A model generated the notes under the pieces. The model searched no databases, was not told the DNA's origin, and saw only the letters and a list, made by a program, of their open reading frames with translations. From Papaver somniferum (taxonomy: Eukaryota; Streptophyta; Magnoliopsida; Ranunculales; Papaveraceae): a DNA stretch of 64,000 nt. The position numbers and the translations under genes were made by a program. The stretch's first letter is position 1, and each line of letters opens with the position of its first letter. The stretch covers positions 114,555,120-114,619,119 of the forward strand of contig NC_039362.1 of NCBI RefSeq assembly GCF_003573695.1. Direction: 5' to 3'. Shown here in pieces: positions 24,812 through 35,238 of the stretch.

Positions 24812-25690
24812 TTAAACACTAGTTTCATCATCCTCATGTACCTTTTGAATAGGTGCTTGATCATTATAAAAATCAAGATTTGAGTCAACTATACTAATGT
24901 CATCAAATATCTCCAAAGGTTGGTCCTTTTCAACACAATCATCTTCGCGTTGATTGCAAAAATACTTCATTGTACACTCCTCGGGGATGTCACCATAAAT
25001 TGGTTCAAGCGATGTACTTTCATAGTCATCATCACTATCATAGCTACCATAAGATTGACTACCACTTCCCAAAGATAGGTCTTTCGCAGAATTTTGCATG
25101 TCTTCTTTGTATTCTTCAATGCCTTGTCTTAAAACGGAAACACATTTTTGAAGCTTTTGGAGTGATCCATCCAAATTTTGAAAATAGTGCTCCATTTGTT
25201 GGAAAAAATCGTTCGACAAGGAAAAAGTAGAATCACTTGATTCAGTATTGTTAGGCCAATTATCTTCCCTTTGAATGGGTGAATGATCATTACTATGATC
25301 AGAAATTGATCCAAACATACTTTGAGCACATTCGGTCGATGAAACTGGTTCCATGCTTGGTTGTCTGCAAACTGACTCCATGTTGACCATAAATTGTTGC
25401 ATTTCATCTACCAAACTAGAGGAAATATTAATAGGAGTATAAATACCATCCCCTCTTTGCGGTTGCTCACTTACATACCCACCGTAATAAGGTTGGGATG
25501 TATGAGAAAAACTAAAAGGGTACGTGGAGTGTTGACCATAACCAAAGGATTGGTTTTGATTGTACTCCCCGTAAGGGTGATGGTTGACATAATGTTGTTG
25601 AGGTTGAAATCCGTATTGATTGCTCCAATATGCTCCGTCCATAGAAATTGGTACCTGAAACAAGATTCTCAAAACACAGTTAAGAACCAA
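24812..25690 (-). CDS. internal-region ORF1, Gln/Asn/Tyr-rich protein
   Basis: A 292-codon ORF starting 58 bases from the primer site. A second Met at codon 17 (MDGAYWSNQYGF) looks like the more natural start, since the first 16 residues differ in style. Residues 17-85 are rich in Tyr, Gln, Asn, Ser and Gly. About 90-105 (SSLVDEMQQFM) and 165-200 (FFQQMEHYFQNLDGSLQKLQ) look helical or coiled coil. The rest is acidic. This order resembles the C-terminal tails of Athila-type gag proteins, but the capsid and zinc-knuckle parts are missing, so I call it gag-tail-like with low confidence. It ends at a TAA after DDETSV, and ORF2 follows in the same frame. Confidence 0.55.
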   Translation of the reverse strand: MVLNCVLRILFQVPISMDGAYWSNQYGFQPQQHYVNHHPYGEYNQNQSFGYGQHSTYPFSFSHTSQPYYGGYVSEQPQRGDGIYTPINISSSLVDEMQQFMVNMESVCRQPSMEPVSSTECAQSMFGSISDHSNDHSPIQREDNWPNNTESSDSTFSLSNDFFQQMEHYFQNLDGSLQKLQKCVSVLRQGIEEYKEDMQNSAKDLSLGSGSQSYGSYDSDDDYESTSLEPIYGDIPEECTMKYFCNQREDDCVEKDQPLEIFDDISIVDSNLDFYNDQAPIQKVHEDDETSV

Positions 25691-25747
25691 AGAATAAAAA
25701 CAAAACTAAAAAAAATAAGAAGTCAAAAACAAGTGACAACGGCTGCC

Positions 25748-25765
25748 TCCCCGGCAACGGCGCCA
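25748..25765 (-). promoter_or_regulatory. primer-binding site, tRNA-Asp type
   Basis: On the minus strand TGGCGCCGTTGCCGGGGA, complementary to the 3' end of plant tRNA-Asp(GUC) as I recall it, five bases from the end of LTR1. It sets the orientation of the array and supports the Athila assignment. Confidence 0.85.
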
Positions 25766-25770
25766 AAATT

Positions 25771-28719
25771 TGACCGGTTGTCAACCGTCAAATATAATTT
25801 CACTTTCTTATACTTAACTACAATAATATAGTAAGTGGTAGGAAGAGTTCGTATCCACAGAGAGGACTAGGTTGTTACCTGTATTCGACTTCTTATGTAA
25901 AACCAAGAGGGGGATTTTCTGATTTTTAATAAACTAAAATAAAAGCAAAGGAAACACGCAAATCAAGATGTAAAGATATTGGTTAAGGATTTCGTTTTCA
26001 TTCACTAACATGTTTTTGTCTTAATAACTAGAATTGATATTTAATCTCTCATTATCAAAAGCCCTAGACTATCAAGTGAGCAAGACAATCCGTAAATTTC
26101 CTAAGTTCATCAACACACACATTAGAGCTGCGGATATGAATTCTTCCTAAAGAATAACCTAATGCCTTGCGCTAATTAAGTTCAATTCCTAGGAGCATTA
26201 AGTTTCAGAAATTAGGCTAATCAATGCAATTGAAATACATTGCGCAAACAATTCGAACAAAGGTCATGGTTCACATATGAATACAAGGATATATCACTAC
26301 AACCTAGAATCATATTTATGCTACTTGTGTCAAGGATTATCGCTTGATGATTAACCCTAAACTAGCAATAGATGTGATTACTAGTTCTACCAATTTGCAA
26401 CTTGAACAAAACGAATAATCGAATCATGTTATAATACGTCAATCATATAACTATATTTCCAGAGAATCATGAACGATAATTATGAGACAAAACTAATTCA
26501 TTAAACCCAAAATCATGTTTTGTGAAATCCAACTATTCCATAACCAATAATAAAAACTTAACTCATATTCATGGAGTTCATAACAAGAAGGAAGAGAAAA
26601 CCTATCATGTTGTAAACCCTAGGCAAAGGTAGAAGAAGATGATAATCATCCCAAAAGTTGTAGAAGTCTTTCTTTTATATCCCTTTGCTTTCCAAAATTA
26701 GGTCTAGTCTTCAAAGTCCATTAGGTGAAAATCCGCGTGGCCCAAAAGTGATAAAAACCCGTGTAGAAACTCTGCCAAAATAGGTGCCGAAAAATGGCAG
26801 GAAGTTGTTCAGAGATCGACCGGAAATTAGTTCAGGTGACCGGAAAAGTCCGCCCCGGTCAACGGTTCAACTCGGTCCAGATCAGACCGAGTCAAATCGG
26901 TCAACTGGGTCAACTGCAGAGTCACTGTATGAGTCAGCTGTCTAGTCAGATGTGTCAGCTCTGAGTATGCATACTGAGTGGCCAACTTGTCAGGCCACTG
27001 CCTTTGCATAGGCCATTCCTGTGTTGCACCAAGATGGTGCTTCGGTGCTGCTCTCCAGCCATGATGGCTATACACCCTGCAAGTTCTGCAATACTTAACC
27101 ATTACCAGTCCAATCCATTTCAGTTCAGTTTATTCTCGAAACAACACCAGAACCATCACTGCAGCTGCACAACTCCACACTCCATGACCTGCAACTGCTT
27201 CATTCTTAGCCTTGAACTGCAACATCACAGAACTGCATTGGCCTATAGCAGCAACAATCCCGACTTATGTAGCTTAAACTTCTCAACTCAGCAACACATT
27301 CACCATTTAAACCCACCTGTGCCAACACCATTCTATCATCTCACTGCCATCGGACTTCACCATTTGCAATCCATCTCAGTCCCTGCAATTGCACTGCCTC
27401 AGCAACTCTCAGCTGCCAACCGCAACTGCAGCACAATCTCAAGCCATTTAACTCCAGTACTTGCAATCTCCAATTAGTTGCAACACCACCAACTGAATTG
27501 CAACCTAACATTCATCTAGGCATATTCTCATTTCAGCTACTTCGCAATCTTCGATGGCCTCATTGCACACAACCAGCTTTACCCTCTTCTCACAGACTCA
27601 CTAGTAAGTGACCCCTAAATCAGCTGCAACAGCTCACCAACACTGCACAACATCAACTCCTCTTACTGATATCACCAGAACTCATTTCAGCTTCTATACC
27701 CACATTCGAATTGAGTTTCGCCCATCTTCTATTTCATCACCTCTTAAATCAACAGACGCAACCCCAAATTTCCATCTCAATTAGCAGCAACCATCAAACT
27801 CCATATACCACTGAGAACCCATGAATATCAACATCTCCACTTCGATTGAGACTCAAATCTGAGATAACCCATCGCCAATTGAACAGCAGTAGGAATCATT
27901 TGTATTGTGATTCAAAACTCAGCACTTCTGAAATCTCCTCTCGATTCGAACCCGAATTCTTATCATCTTCTTCACCAGTTCGAATCAACCATGGCAACAA
28001 CACAAAAGCTTATTCTCTCAATCTCAGTTCAGAAACAGCTTCATCTCCTTGGTCTTTCATTGACCTCTCTGATCCGCATCTCAAGATCTGTTCAATACCA
28101 TCATAGTTGTGTACCGAACTCCAGCCATCTTCACTGCTTGTTAGTTCCGAGAAGAACTATCAACCCTTTCCGAAACAGCCACAAACCCTACTGTTGATTG
28201 ACGGCATACATAGCCGAGAGTTGGTTGGAGGGAAAGAGAAAGAATCCACTTCTGGATCTCGACCCCCACTCAGCAGCAACTGCTCCTCTTCATTCAGGCA
28301 AAGAATGGAATTAAGAAGGAGATGATTGAAGCATCACGATTCTAGGATTAAGAGTTGGGGCTGATAATGACACCCCTCTGCATAAGCTAAGGGATACCCC
28401 AGTGGATGCCCTAACATGTGGTGACCACTTAACATCAGGTGGCTTCGTCTTTCCGCTCCAATTGAGTGATTTCTCCCTTTTACGCTCCATTGCAGCATAA
28501 CCTTAGCCTGCTCCAAGTACAACTCGCCTGTAGCAATTGCACATGTGATGACACTTTTGCCCTTTTCGCTCCAAATGGACACTTTCTTCTTCTTTTGTTC
28601 CAAATGACTCCAGAGTATCTAAACACTCAAAACCAAACATAAGATACATAATTTACACGAAAAGTCGCAAAGAAAGCATAAATAAAAGATATAAAATTAG
28701 GTGTTTTAGACACCTATCA
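25771..28719 (-). mobile_element. LTR1 of the Athila-type array (outer, 5')
   Basis: Complete with TG and CA ends: TGATAGGTG at the minus-strand start and CGGTTGACAACCGGTCA at the end. It is shorter than the others, mainly by a deletion of about 90 bases near 27163 that lies between CTGCAG repeats still present in LTR2 and LTR3. AAAAC follows at 28720-28724. Confidence 0.88.
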
Positions 28720-28725
28720 AAAACT

Positions 28726-29060
28726 ATACTCCAGATTCGGAAACCGGATGAGTATTGAGGCTCATGTCTCTCATCAAAGCATGAAAGCTCATGCCATAAA
28801 ATATCTGACTGAGAAGGCTTTCTCTCAGAGTACATGTAGATGTGTAGTCTCTCAGCTGAGGCCACGGCACATCTCATGAATACTGAGCAATTTCAGTAAT
28901 TACTCCGGATCCGGCAATCGGATGAGTATCGAGACTCATGTCTCTATGCATGAAAGCTCATGCCACCTCTGATGGAGAAAGTCTCTCAGGGAAGATGAAG
29001 ATGTGTAGTCTATCAGCTGAGGCCACGACACATCTCATACTGTATAGAATCCAAAGATTG
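28726..29060. repeat. 176-bp direct duplication in X3
   Basis: TCCAGATTCGGAAACCGGAT at 28728 and TCCGGATCCGGCAATCGGAT at 28904 begin two diverged units. Both share AAAGCTCATGCCA, a TCTCTCAG stretch and CAGCTGAGGCCACG. Confidence 0.75.
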
Positions 29061-29247
29061 GGCGGCTCCTAGACAGCATGTCTGCTAGTATAGAGCGACA
29101 ACATCTTCGGGATGTAACCAGGTTTTCCCCGACTATGCAAGAGGAATATGACACTCCATCAAGTTCATATTTCTCAACCCTCAGATAATTAATGCTCATA
29201 GACAGGAAGCCCTTCTAGTTTAGAGCCAGCAATTAATTATCTTAAAT

Positions 29248-29350
29248 CGTTTGAATATCCAACAATATTCTACGAGCCATCGTCTGAATATCCAGCAATA
29301 TTCTACGAATCGTCAATTAATCGCCTGAATATCCAGCAACACTCTACGAT
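29248..29350. repeat. short GAATATCCAGCAATATTCTA repeats
   Basis: Three units start at 29248, 29281 and 29322, each ending in CTACGA. The core contains the palindrome AATATT. Confidence 0.65.
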
Positions 29351-29599
29351 TCCTCGTTATATTCGTTACTTCAATCTATGGTTCTTCCCGGCAGAATTCC
29401 ACATGTTAGTAATAAATATTCAACGAAACAGGCATCTGAGCAGCGAATAAGCCCTGACAAAAATGGTGCAAGTGTAATTAGCAGATAATGCACCGACCAG
29501 CATTTTAAATGCACAAACGAGCATTTCAAAAATACGAACGAACGAGGAACCTATGCAAAATAGGAAGGGAAAATAATAATAATAAAATATTAAGCAAAA

Positions 29600-30461
29600 G
29601 CGCTAGGGGACTAGGCTCACCAGCCGGCCAGTCATGCCGTGACTAGTCCCGCACCCAATTTCATATTTTATCATATTTTTACTATCTTCAGGATCTCATG
29701 AAAATCCCCTTGTTCGAGCAAATTTCCTTTATTTCAAAGAAATTATCTAAATCACATGATTTTATCAAAAATAATAAAATTAGGGAAAGGTGTCGTGGTA
29801 CCGAGCACCAGCCGGCCATGTCTTGGCCGTGGCCGGTCCCACACCTCACGTCCCGTTATTTTATTATTCCTTCTCAAATTATGAAAATTCCTTGATTTTA
29901 TGAATTTTCCCTAAAATCATGAAAATTACCTAATTTCATGTATTTTTATCTAAATCACATGATTTTATCAAAAATAATAAAATTAGGGAAAGGTGTCGCG
30001 GGACCGAGCACCAGCCGGCCATGTCTTGGTCGTGGTCGGTCCCACACCTCACGTCCCATTATTTTATTATTCCTTCTCAAATTATGAAAATTCCTTGATT
30101 TTATGAATTTTCCCTAAAATCATGAAAATTACCTAATTTCATGTATTTTTACCTAAATCACATGATTTTATCAAAAATAATAAAATTAGGGAAAGTTGTT
30201 GCGGGACCGCCGGCCGGCCGGTCATACCTTGGCTGTGGCCGGTCCCACACCTCACTACCCATTATTTTATTATTCCTTCTCAAATTATGAAAATTCCTTG
30301 ATTTTATGAATTTTCCCTAAAATTACCTAATTTCATGTATTTTCTCTATAATCATGGAAAATATTAAAAAAATAGGAAAACTTGTGGGACCGGGCTCTAG
30401 CCGGCCGGCCATGCCCTAGCCGGTCCCACACGCCCATTATTTTATTATTATTTGGTGTTTT
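29600..30461. repeat. 203-bp GC-box tandem array, left part
   Basis: Units aligned on TAGGGAAAGG start at 29781, 29984 and 30187 (203 bases apart), with a shorter fourth unit near 30373 and a diverged one near 29605. Each has an AT-rich half (TTATGAATTTTCCCTAAAAT) and a GC-rich half containing GCCGGCC and GGCCGGTCCCACAC. The array continues beyond the Tat element at 39652. Confidence 0.85.
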
Positions 30462-30466
30462 GTTTC
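30462..30466. repeat. target-site duplication GTTTC
   Basis: GTTTC here and at 39647-39651, just outside the two Tat LTRs. Confidence 0.9.
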
Positions 30467-30925
30467 TGTAGTTGCAGGAAATACTACAATACACCCCTCG
30501 TATGTTTTTATCGTTGATCAGCCTATTTTTAGGTTTACACTCTTAATTTTATTGATTAATTTCTGAATATTCTTACAAGAAAAATAAAGAAATCAAGAAT
30601 GATCTCTGCTCTCAACTTTCTCTCTCCTATTTACTTATCTCTCACTCAAAAAAAGATCTCCCTCTCCTTTACAACTCGAATGACTATTTATAAGGGAAAT
30701 ACATAGTGGATGACAACTAATCTGTCCTTTATTTTCGGATATGGTTTGCGACATTCTCGCAACCTTACAAATGTTGACTTCGCAAGCTTTCTAATTTTCG
30801 CGAGACTATCACACCTTTCTCATGATCCTTGCTGATGTCGTTTCTGAAATTGTTCTGCGACGCTTTTGTGCAATGCCATTGTTAACTTCGCTGAGACATA
30901 ACTGTTGCGAGATTTTGATCCTACA
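30467..30925 (-). mobile_element. 3' LTR of the Tat element
   Basis: On the minus strand it starts TGTAGGATCAAAATCTCGC and ends TGCAACTACA. A TATA-like TTATAAATAG lies on the minus strand near 30690. The purine-rich tract AGAAGAGGCAAGA (30926-30941, minus strand) precedes it. It is closely similar to the 5' LTR with scattered substitutions. Confidence 0.9.
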
Positions 30926-31334
30926 TCTTGCCTCTTCTCATATCTTCTCTTCAAAGTAGAGAATGATGTGAGAAATGCCGCAACCGCTTATTTTCTCATA
31001 TTCTGCATTTATCACACGTATTCTTTCTTCTATTTATCTCTCGACACGTCTTTTGTAACCGTTACTTTTTAACCGCTTAAATATTTCCGTATTAACCACG
31101 TTTATTTTCTCGAGGAAAAATTTCCCTTATACTATTATATATAAATTATCCTCTATTGTTTTCATCCTCTTTCTCTTTTTATTCTCTCTTTCAACTTCAT
31201 CGTTCTCTGCAAAACTCCATCGTTGCAACTTTTCTTCTTTCTTCTTCAATCTTTTTTAAATTCCTCTTCATCTTCAAATTAGATCTTCATAGTTCGTGAT
31301 TTTCTTCAAGATAATTTCCCTGCTATCATCTTTC

Positions 31335-33679
31335 ATGGATTCATCAAGGTTGTCTTCTTTTTTCTTCCTTATAAATTTTGCTGAAATTGATATATTTGAA
31401 ATTGATCTTGTTTTATTGCCTTATGTGATGTTGTTTATGTGATTCCCATACTCTGATTTCAGCAAAAGCGGCTCCAACACTAAATTTTCAGTTCAGAATC
31501 CTAACAATCCCAAATCACAGCATAAAGTTGTCGTTCATAAAAGGAAGTCTGTGAATGAGAAGTAGTAAGACACTATCTTTTTCTAATAACAATATTGTTG
31601 CCTCTGTTTCTTATCTAGATTGTAATTCGCAGGGTGATAAAGATCTTCATAGACCTCACAAGAAATATGCCACCTCAAGCTGTTCCAACTAATGTTCCCT
31701 TCCATCTACTCATTTCTTCCAAATCTCCTGCGACATCTTCGCAAGATAAACCTTTATCTCCAATTCATGAAGACGCTGCCTCTGACTTCATTTCTTCCAA
31801 ATCTCCTGCGATATATTCGCAAGATAAACCTTTATCTCCAACTCGCGAGAATGCTGCCTCTGATTTCATTTCTCCAGTTGATCTTCCTATGACTGAAACT
31901 CCCCTTGTGGTTCCTTCTGCGAATGAAGCCTCTTCTCTTCCCATTGAGAATGTTTCTCAACCTTCTCTCTCAGTTCTCTTCCTAAGTCTCTCCTTTGTCG
32001 AAAGAGACCGTGGAAGGGATAATATTGCTTTCAAGGTTTTATCTGAGATTCTAGATGATGGCAAGAAGTTCCACTGATCCCATCAAGTCTAATGTTTGCG
32101 AAATTCTGAGCAAGCATTTGGGTTCTGACAAAGCTGCTTCGCAGACAACTTTAGAAAAAGAATGTAATGCTCTTCGTCTTGAAAATCAGAAACTTCAGAA
32201 TGTTTTGCTGGATCGTGATAATCTTCGCAAGAAGAATGATGAGTTAAGAGGTATGATTTCCTCATCTATGTCTTTAATTTGCCTTTTCGATGGTTTTATC
32301 CTTCCCTGCTTAATTATCCTTTAAATCCCTCTTTCGCATGTTAAGCATTAAATCAGAAACGAGTAATGGAGAGATATCAATTTGAATTGCTTGAAGAAGC
32401 CCGTGTTGATAAAGAAGTTAATGGATCAATATAACCAATTAGATAATCTCTATTCATATTCTCTTGATCAAATAAATAACCTTACCAATGAAAATACCCA
32501 ATTAGTTGAAAAACAAGATCTATTAAGTAATGAAGTATCTCGTCTTTCTTATTCTTTAACCAAAGCTAATTTAGGGATGGAAACTTTATCAGATGAGAAT
32601 AAAACCTTGTCTCAAGAGAAGCGAGTTTATTTAAACAAGATGGCGATATCTTCGCAACAACTTAATATTCTCCAAAAAGTATGTGCTGACCAAGAAAAAT
32701 CTCTTCGCTCTTTAAGAAATGAACTTAAAGAAGTAACAGAATCATCTATCACTGAAAGAGATTCACTCATTCAAGGTATAATAGCTTTAAGTGTGAAGGC
32801 AAATCAGCTTAAAGATCAATATTCCAAATTAGAAGAATCTTATTCTTCTCTTGCGAAGAAAAATGCCTTCCTTGTTTCTAAAGAGAAAAATCTTCAGTCT
32901 CGACTTAAAGGTTTAGTTGGAGATAAATTTGATGACGCAATGGATCATTGGGAGAATAGTTGTCTATCCTTGGTTCAACATCTTATTTCGCAAAAGGAAG
33001 GTAGTCATAATAGTTTGACTGCCTTAATTATCTTTCCTTTGTCATATCTCTCTGAATTCCTTATCTTAATAAAATTTTGTATTCTATTTTTCGCAGAGTC
33101 TGAGAAGAATCTTCATTCTTCTATTTCTGATTTGGAGGCTAAATATGCTAAAATTCGCAAAGAGAATGCATTACTTGTCTCTACTCTTACTGGTTCTCGC
33201 GACCGGGCAGAAAGAAGACTTGATTATCTTGCTTATTTTAAGGATATCAAGATAGGAATCATCAAAGAGCACTTCTTCGCCAAGTTCATCTCCGGGCTGA
33301 AGTCCTTGTAAATGACATTTTATTGTCCAACTCTCTTCCTCCTACATCAATTGATCCTTTAGAAGTAGATGATGATGAAGTTCCTCGTCCTGCTGATAGT
33401 GATTACGATTATGAAAGCGGTGCAGAGGATAATTTCCTGGAAGATGAAGAAGAAGTTCCTTCTAAAGAAGTATCTGCTGGTGTTAATCAGAATGAGAAAG
33501 AAATTTCTCCCGAAGAAGTAGTTGCTGGCGATACTCAAGATGCTAATCAAGTAATTGCTGGCGATAATCAAAATGCTAGTCATGACGAAGATCAAAGCCG
33601 AAATGAAGGAGAAGCTTGCGAGAATGTTGGCGAAGAACTTCTGTCATCTCCTGCTACTGATATTGATATTGAAGCTTGA
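31335..33679 (+). pseudogene. antisense coiled-coil gene inside the Tat element
   Basis: A plus-strand gene opposite to pol. Visible pieces: ATG 31335 with a 14-base exon, GT at 31349 and AG at 31461-31462; exon 31463-31561; AG at 31631-31632, then an open frame to 32077 with two similar S/K/P segments (ISSKSPA-SQDKPLSP). Next comes a helical stretch from 32055, introns 32251-32356 and 33001-33096, and a long coiled coil (32410-33290, heptads rich in Leu, Asn, Glu, Lys). The C-terminal part (33323-33679) is strongly acidic with AGDNQN-like repeats. Frame breaks near 32060, 32410 and 33310 make it a pseudogene. Antisense genes in this position are known in Tat elements. I do not see the plant-mobile-domain part that some carry. 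The splice sites are my inference. Confidence 0.65.
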
Positions 33680-34980
33680 GCTTCTTTTCTAGCTTTGTTT
33701 TCTTGAGCTGTCTTATTTTTTACTTTTGAGAGCTACATTTTTCAATCGACTTTGGAGTCAACTATTTTTTTAATATTTTGTTGATAAGAAAGATAATGCT
33801 TCTTGTATATCGATTCCCATACTTGCCTCTCATTATCTTTCTTGCGAAAAATAATCTGTTATAAATGCTTATAATTAGTGTTTTTTTATATGGTCTTATT
33901 TTGCCTTCCTAATTAAAGGTCTTATTATGCCATCTCTTGTCATTGCGACAAAATCGCAGGACGTCCTTGCACTTTCATAAAAAACCCATTGATCTTGTCT
34001 TAACTTTTTCTTTTGTATTATGGCCTCTTCAGGAATGTTGCGACAATATGACAGGCCTAAATATTCTTGCGAAAATAAAGCCCCATGACATTGCCGTCTT
34101 GCGATGAAATCGCAGGACGTCTTCGCACTTTCATGCGAAAACCCATTGATCTCATCTTATCTTTTTCTTTTGTATTATTGCCTCTTCAGGAATGTTGCAC
34201 AAATATGACAAGCCTTAATTATCCTTGCGAATAATAAGCCTCATGACATTTGCGTCTTAAGACACTTATCAGCTCCCTAATGGAGGGTGCCGCCCTTATC
34301 TTCCCCCTGGTTGCCCCTTCAAGGAGGCGTACTTCTACCATACAAGGTTAGCTCCTCCCATCCAGTCTTAACAACAACCAGTTTTTCGCAGCCTCTTATC
34401 CCTTTTACCTATAGGGCTTATGGTTACGAGACTGCACCCTAAGTGGGGTTTTCTTCAGGCCGAGTGCAGTATAAGCCAAGACTTGTCAAGAATGGCAAGG
34501 ACGCTTCAAACGCCCTCGGCACTCTTGACTCAACCGTGTACCTCGGCGCCTTGATCAGATCTGCACTCCTTGGGAGAGTCCTTATTACCTTAGTCGCCCA
34601 ACCTAAGTCATATGCTTAAGTTGAGAATCCAAGGTGCCTCTCCCGGATGGGTTTTATTGACCCCAAATCTCCATGACTCAGGTTCCGGTGGCGGTATAGC
34701 CTTTCCCTGAGTCATGTAACAGGTACCCCCTAATATGACGTACTTTAGGTCTTACATTTGCCTCTTGCGAAATTTTATTCGCGAACTAGGGTGTACGCCA
34801 TAAAGGTTCGCCCCTTTCTTTTATGTCATTGTTCTCTGCGAAAATTTCGCACATCATGATCTTGTTTTGTCATGAATAATCCTGCAATTATTCTTTCAGA
34901 ATTCATAACTTCTCAAAGCTTCTTACGGATAATATCTTTTCAAGTACAATCTGTTCCATGGTCTATCTAATCTATGACCA
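33680..34980. other. Tat spacer between antisense gene and integrase
   Basis: No ORF. It contains a 156-bp partial duplication and, at 34280-34740, a more GC-rich block (TAAGTGGGGTTTTCTTCAGG, CCGAGTGCAG). Downstream, on the minus strand, degraded integrase C-terminal coding is recognisable in shifting frames between about 35240 and 34980 (QPGDLVLRETP, KWDGPYIIKE). Confidence 0.55.
33945..34255. repeat. 156-bp duplication in the Tat spacer
   Basis: AAATCGCAGGACGTC occurs at about 33951 and 34107, each followed by CGCACTTTCAT- or TGCACTTTCAT-like sequence, ACCCATTGATCT, CTTTTGTATTAT and CTCTTCAGGAATGTTGC. Confidence 0.8.
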
Positions 34981-35238
34981 ACATCTTCCTTCTGGGTCCA
35001 TTAATCTATAAGCTCTGTTCCAACTATCTCCTTTATGATGTAAGGTCCATCCCATTTTTTCGCTAATTTTCCACCATTTTCTCGCTGATATATTGGTGTT
35101 TCTCGCAGAACTAAATCTCCTGGTTGAAATTCACGTATTGACACGTTTATTATATTCTCGAGCCAATCTTCGCTGATAATTCTCCATATGTTGTAAAGCT
35201 TTTTCTTTTTTCTTCTAATTCATCAAGTTTGTTTAGAA

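Larger units (their letters stand above)
13804..28719 (-). mobile_element. tandem Athila-type array: three LTRs, two internal regions
   Basis: Read on the minus strand: LTR1 (28719-25771), internal 1 (25770-22799), LTR2 (22798-19812), internal 2 (19811-16840), LTR3 (16839-13804). LTRs are about 2.95-3.04 kb and internal regions about 2.97 kb. Evidence for the Athila type is the primer site matching tRNA-Asp, the very long LTRs and a conserved ATTGAGGACAATG plus GTGTGGGGGA block. No protease, reverse transcriptase or integrase is present, so the unit is non-autonomous. A single AAAAC duplication flanks the whole structure. Confidence 0.85.

Noticed and set aside
25748..25765. Possible tRNA-Asp gene
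   Set aside because: Only the 3' end matches and it abuts an LTR; there is no cloverleaf. It is a primer-binding site. The same holds for the iMet words at 45749 and 49883.
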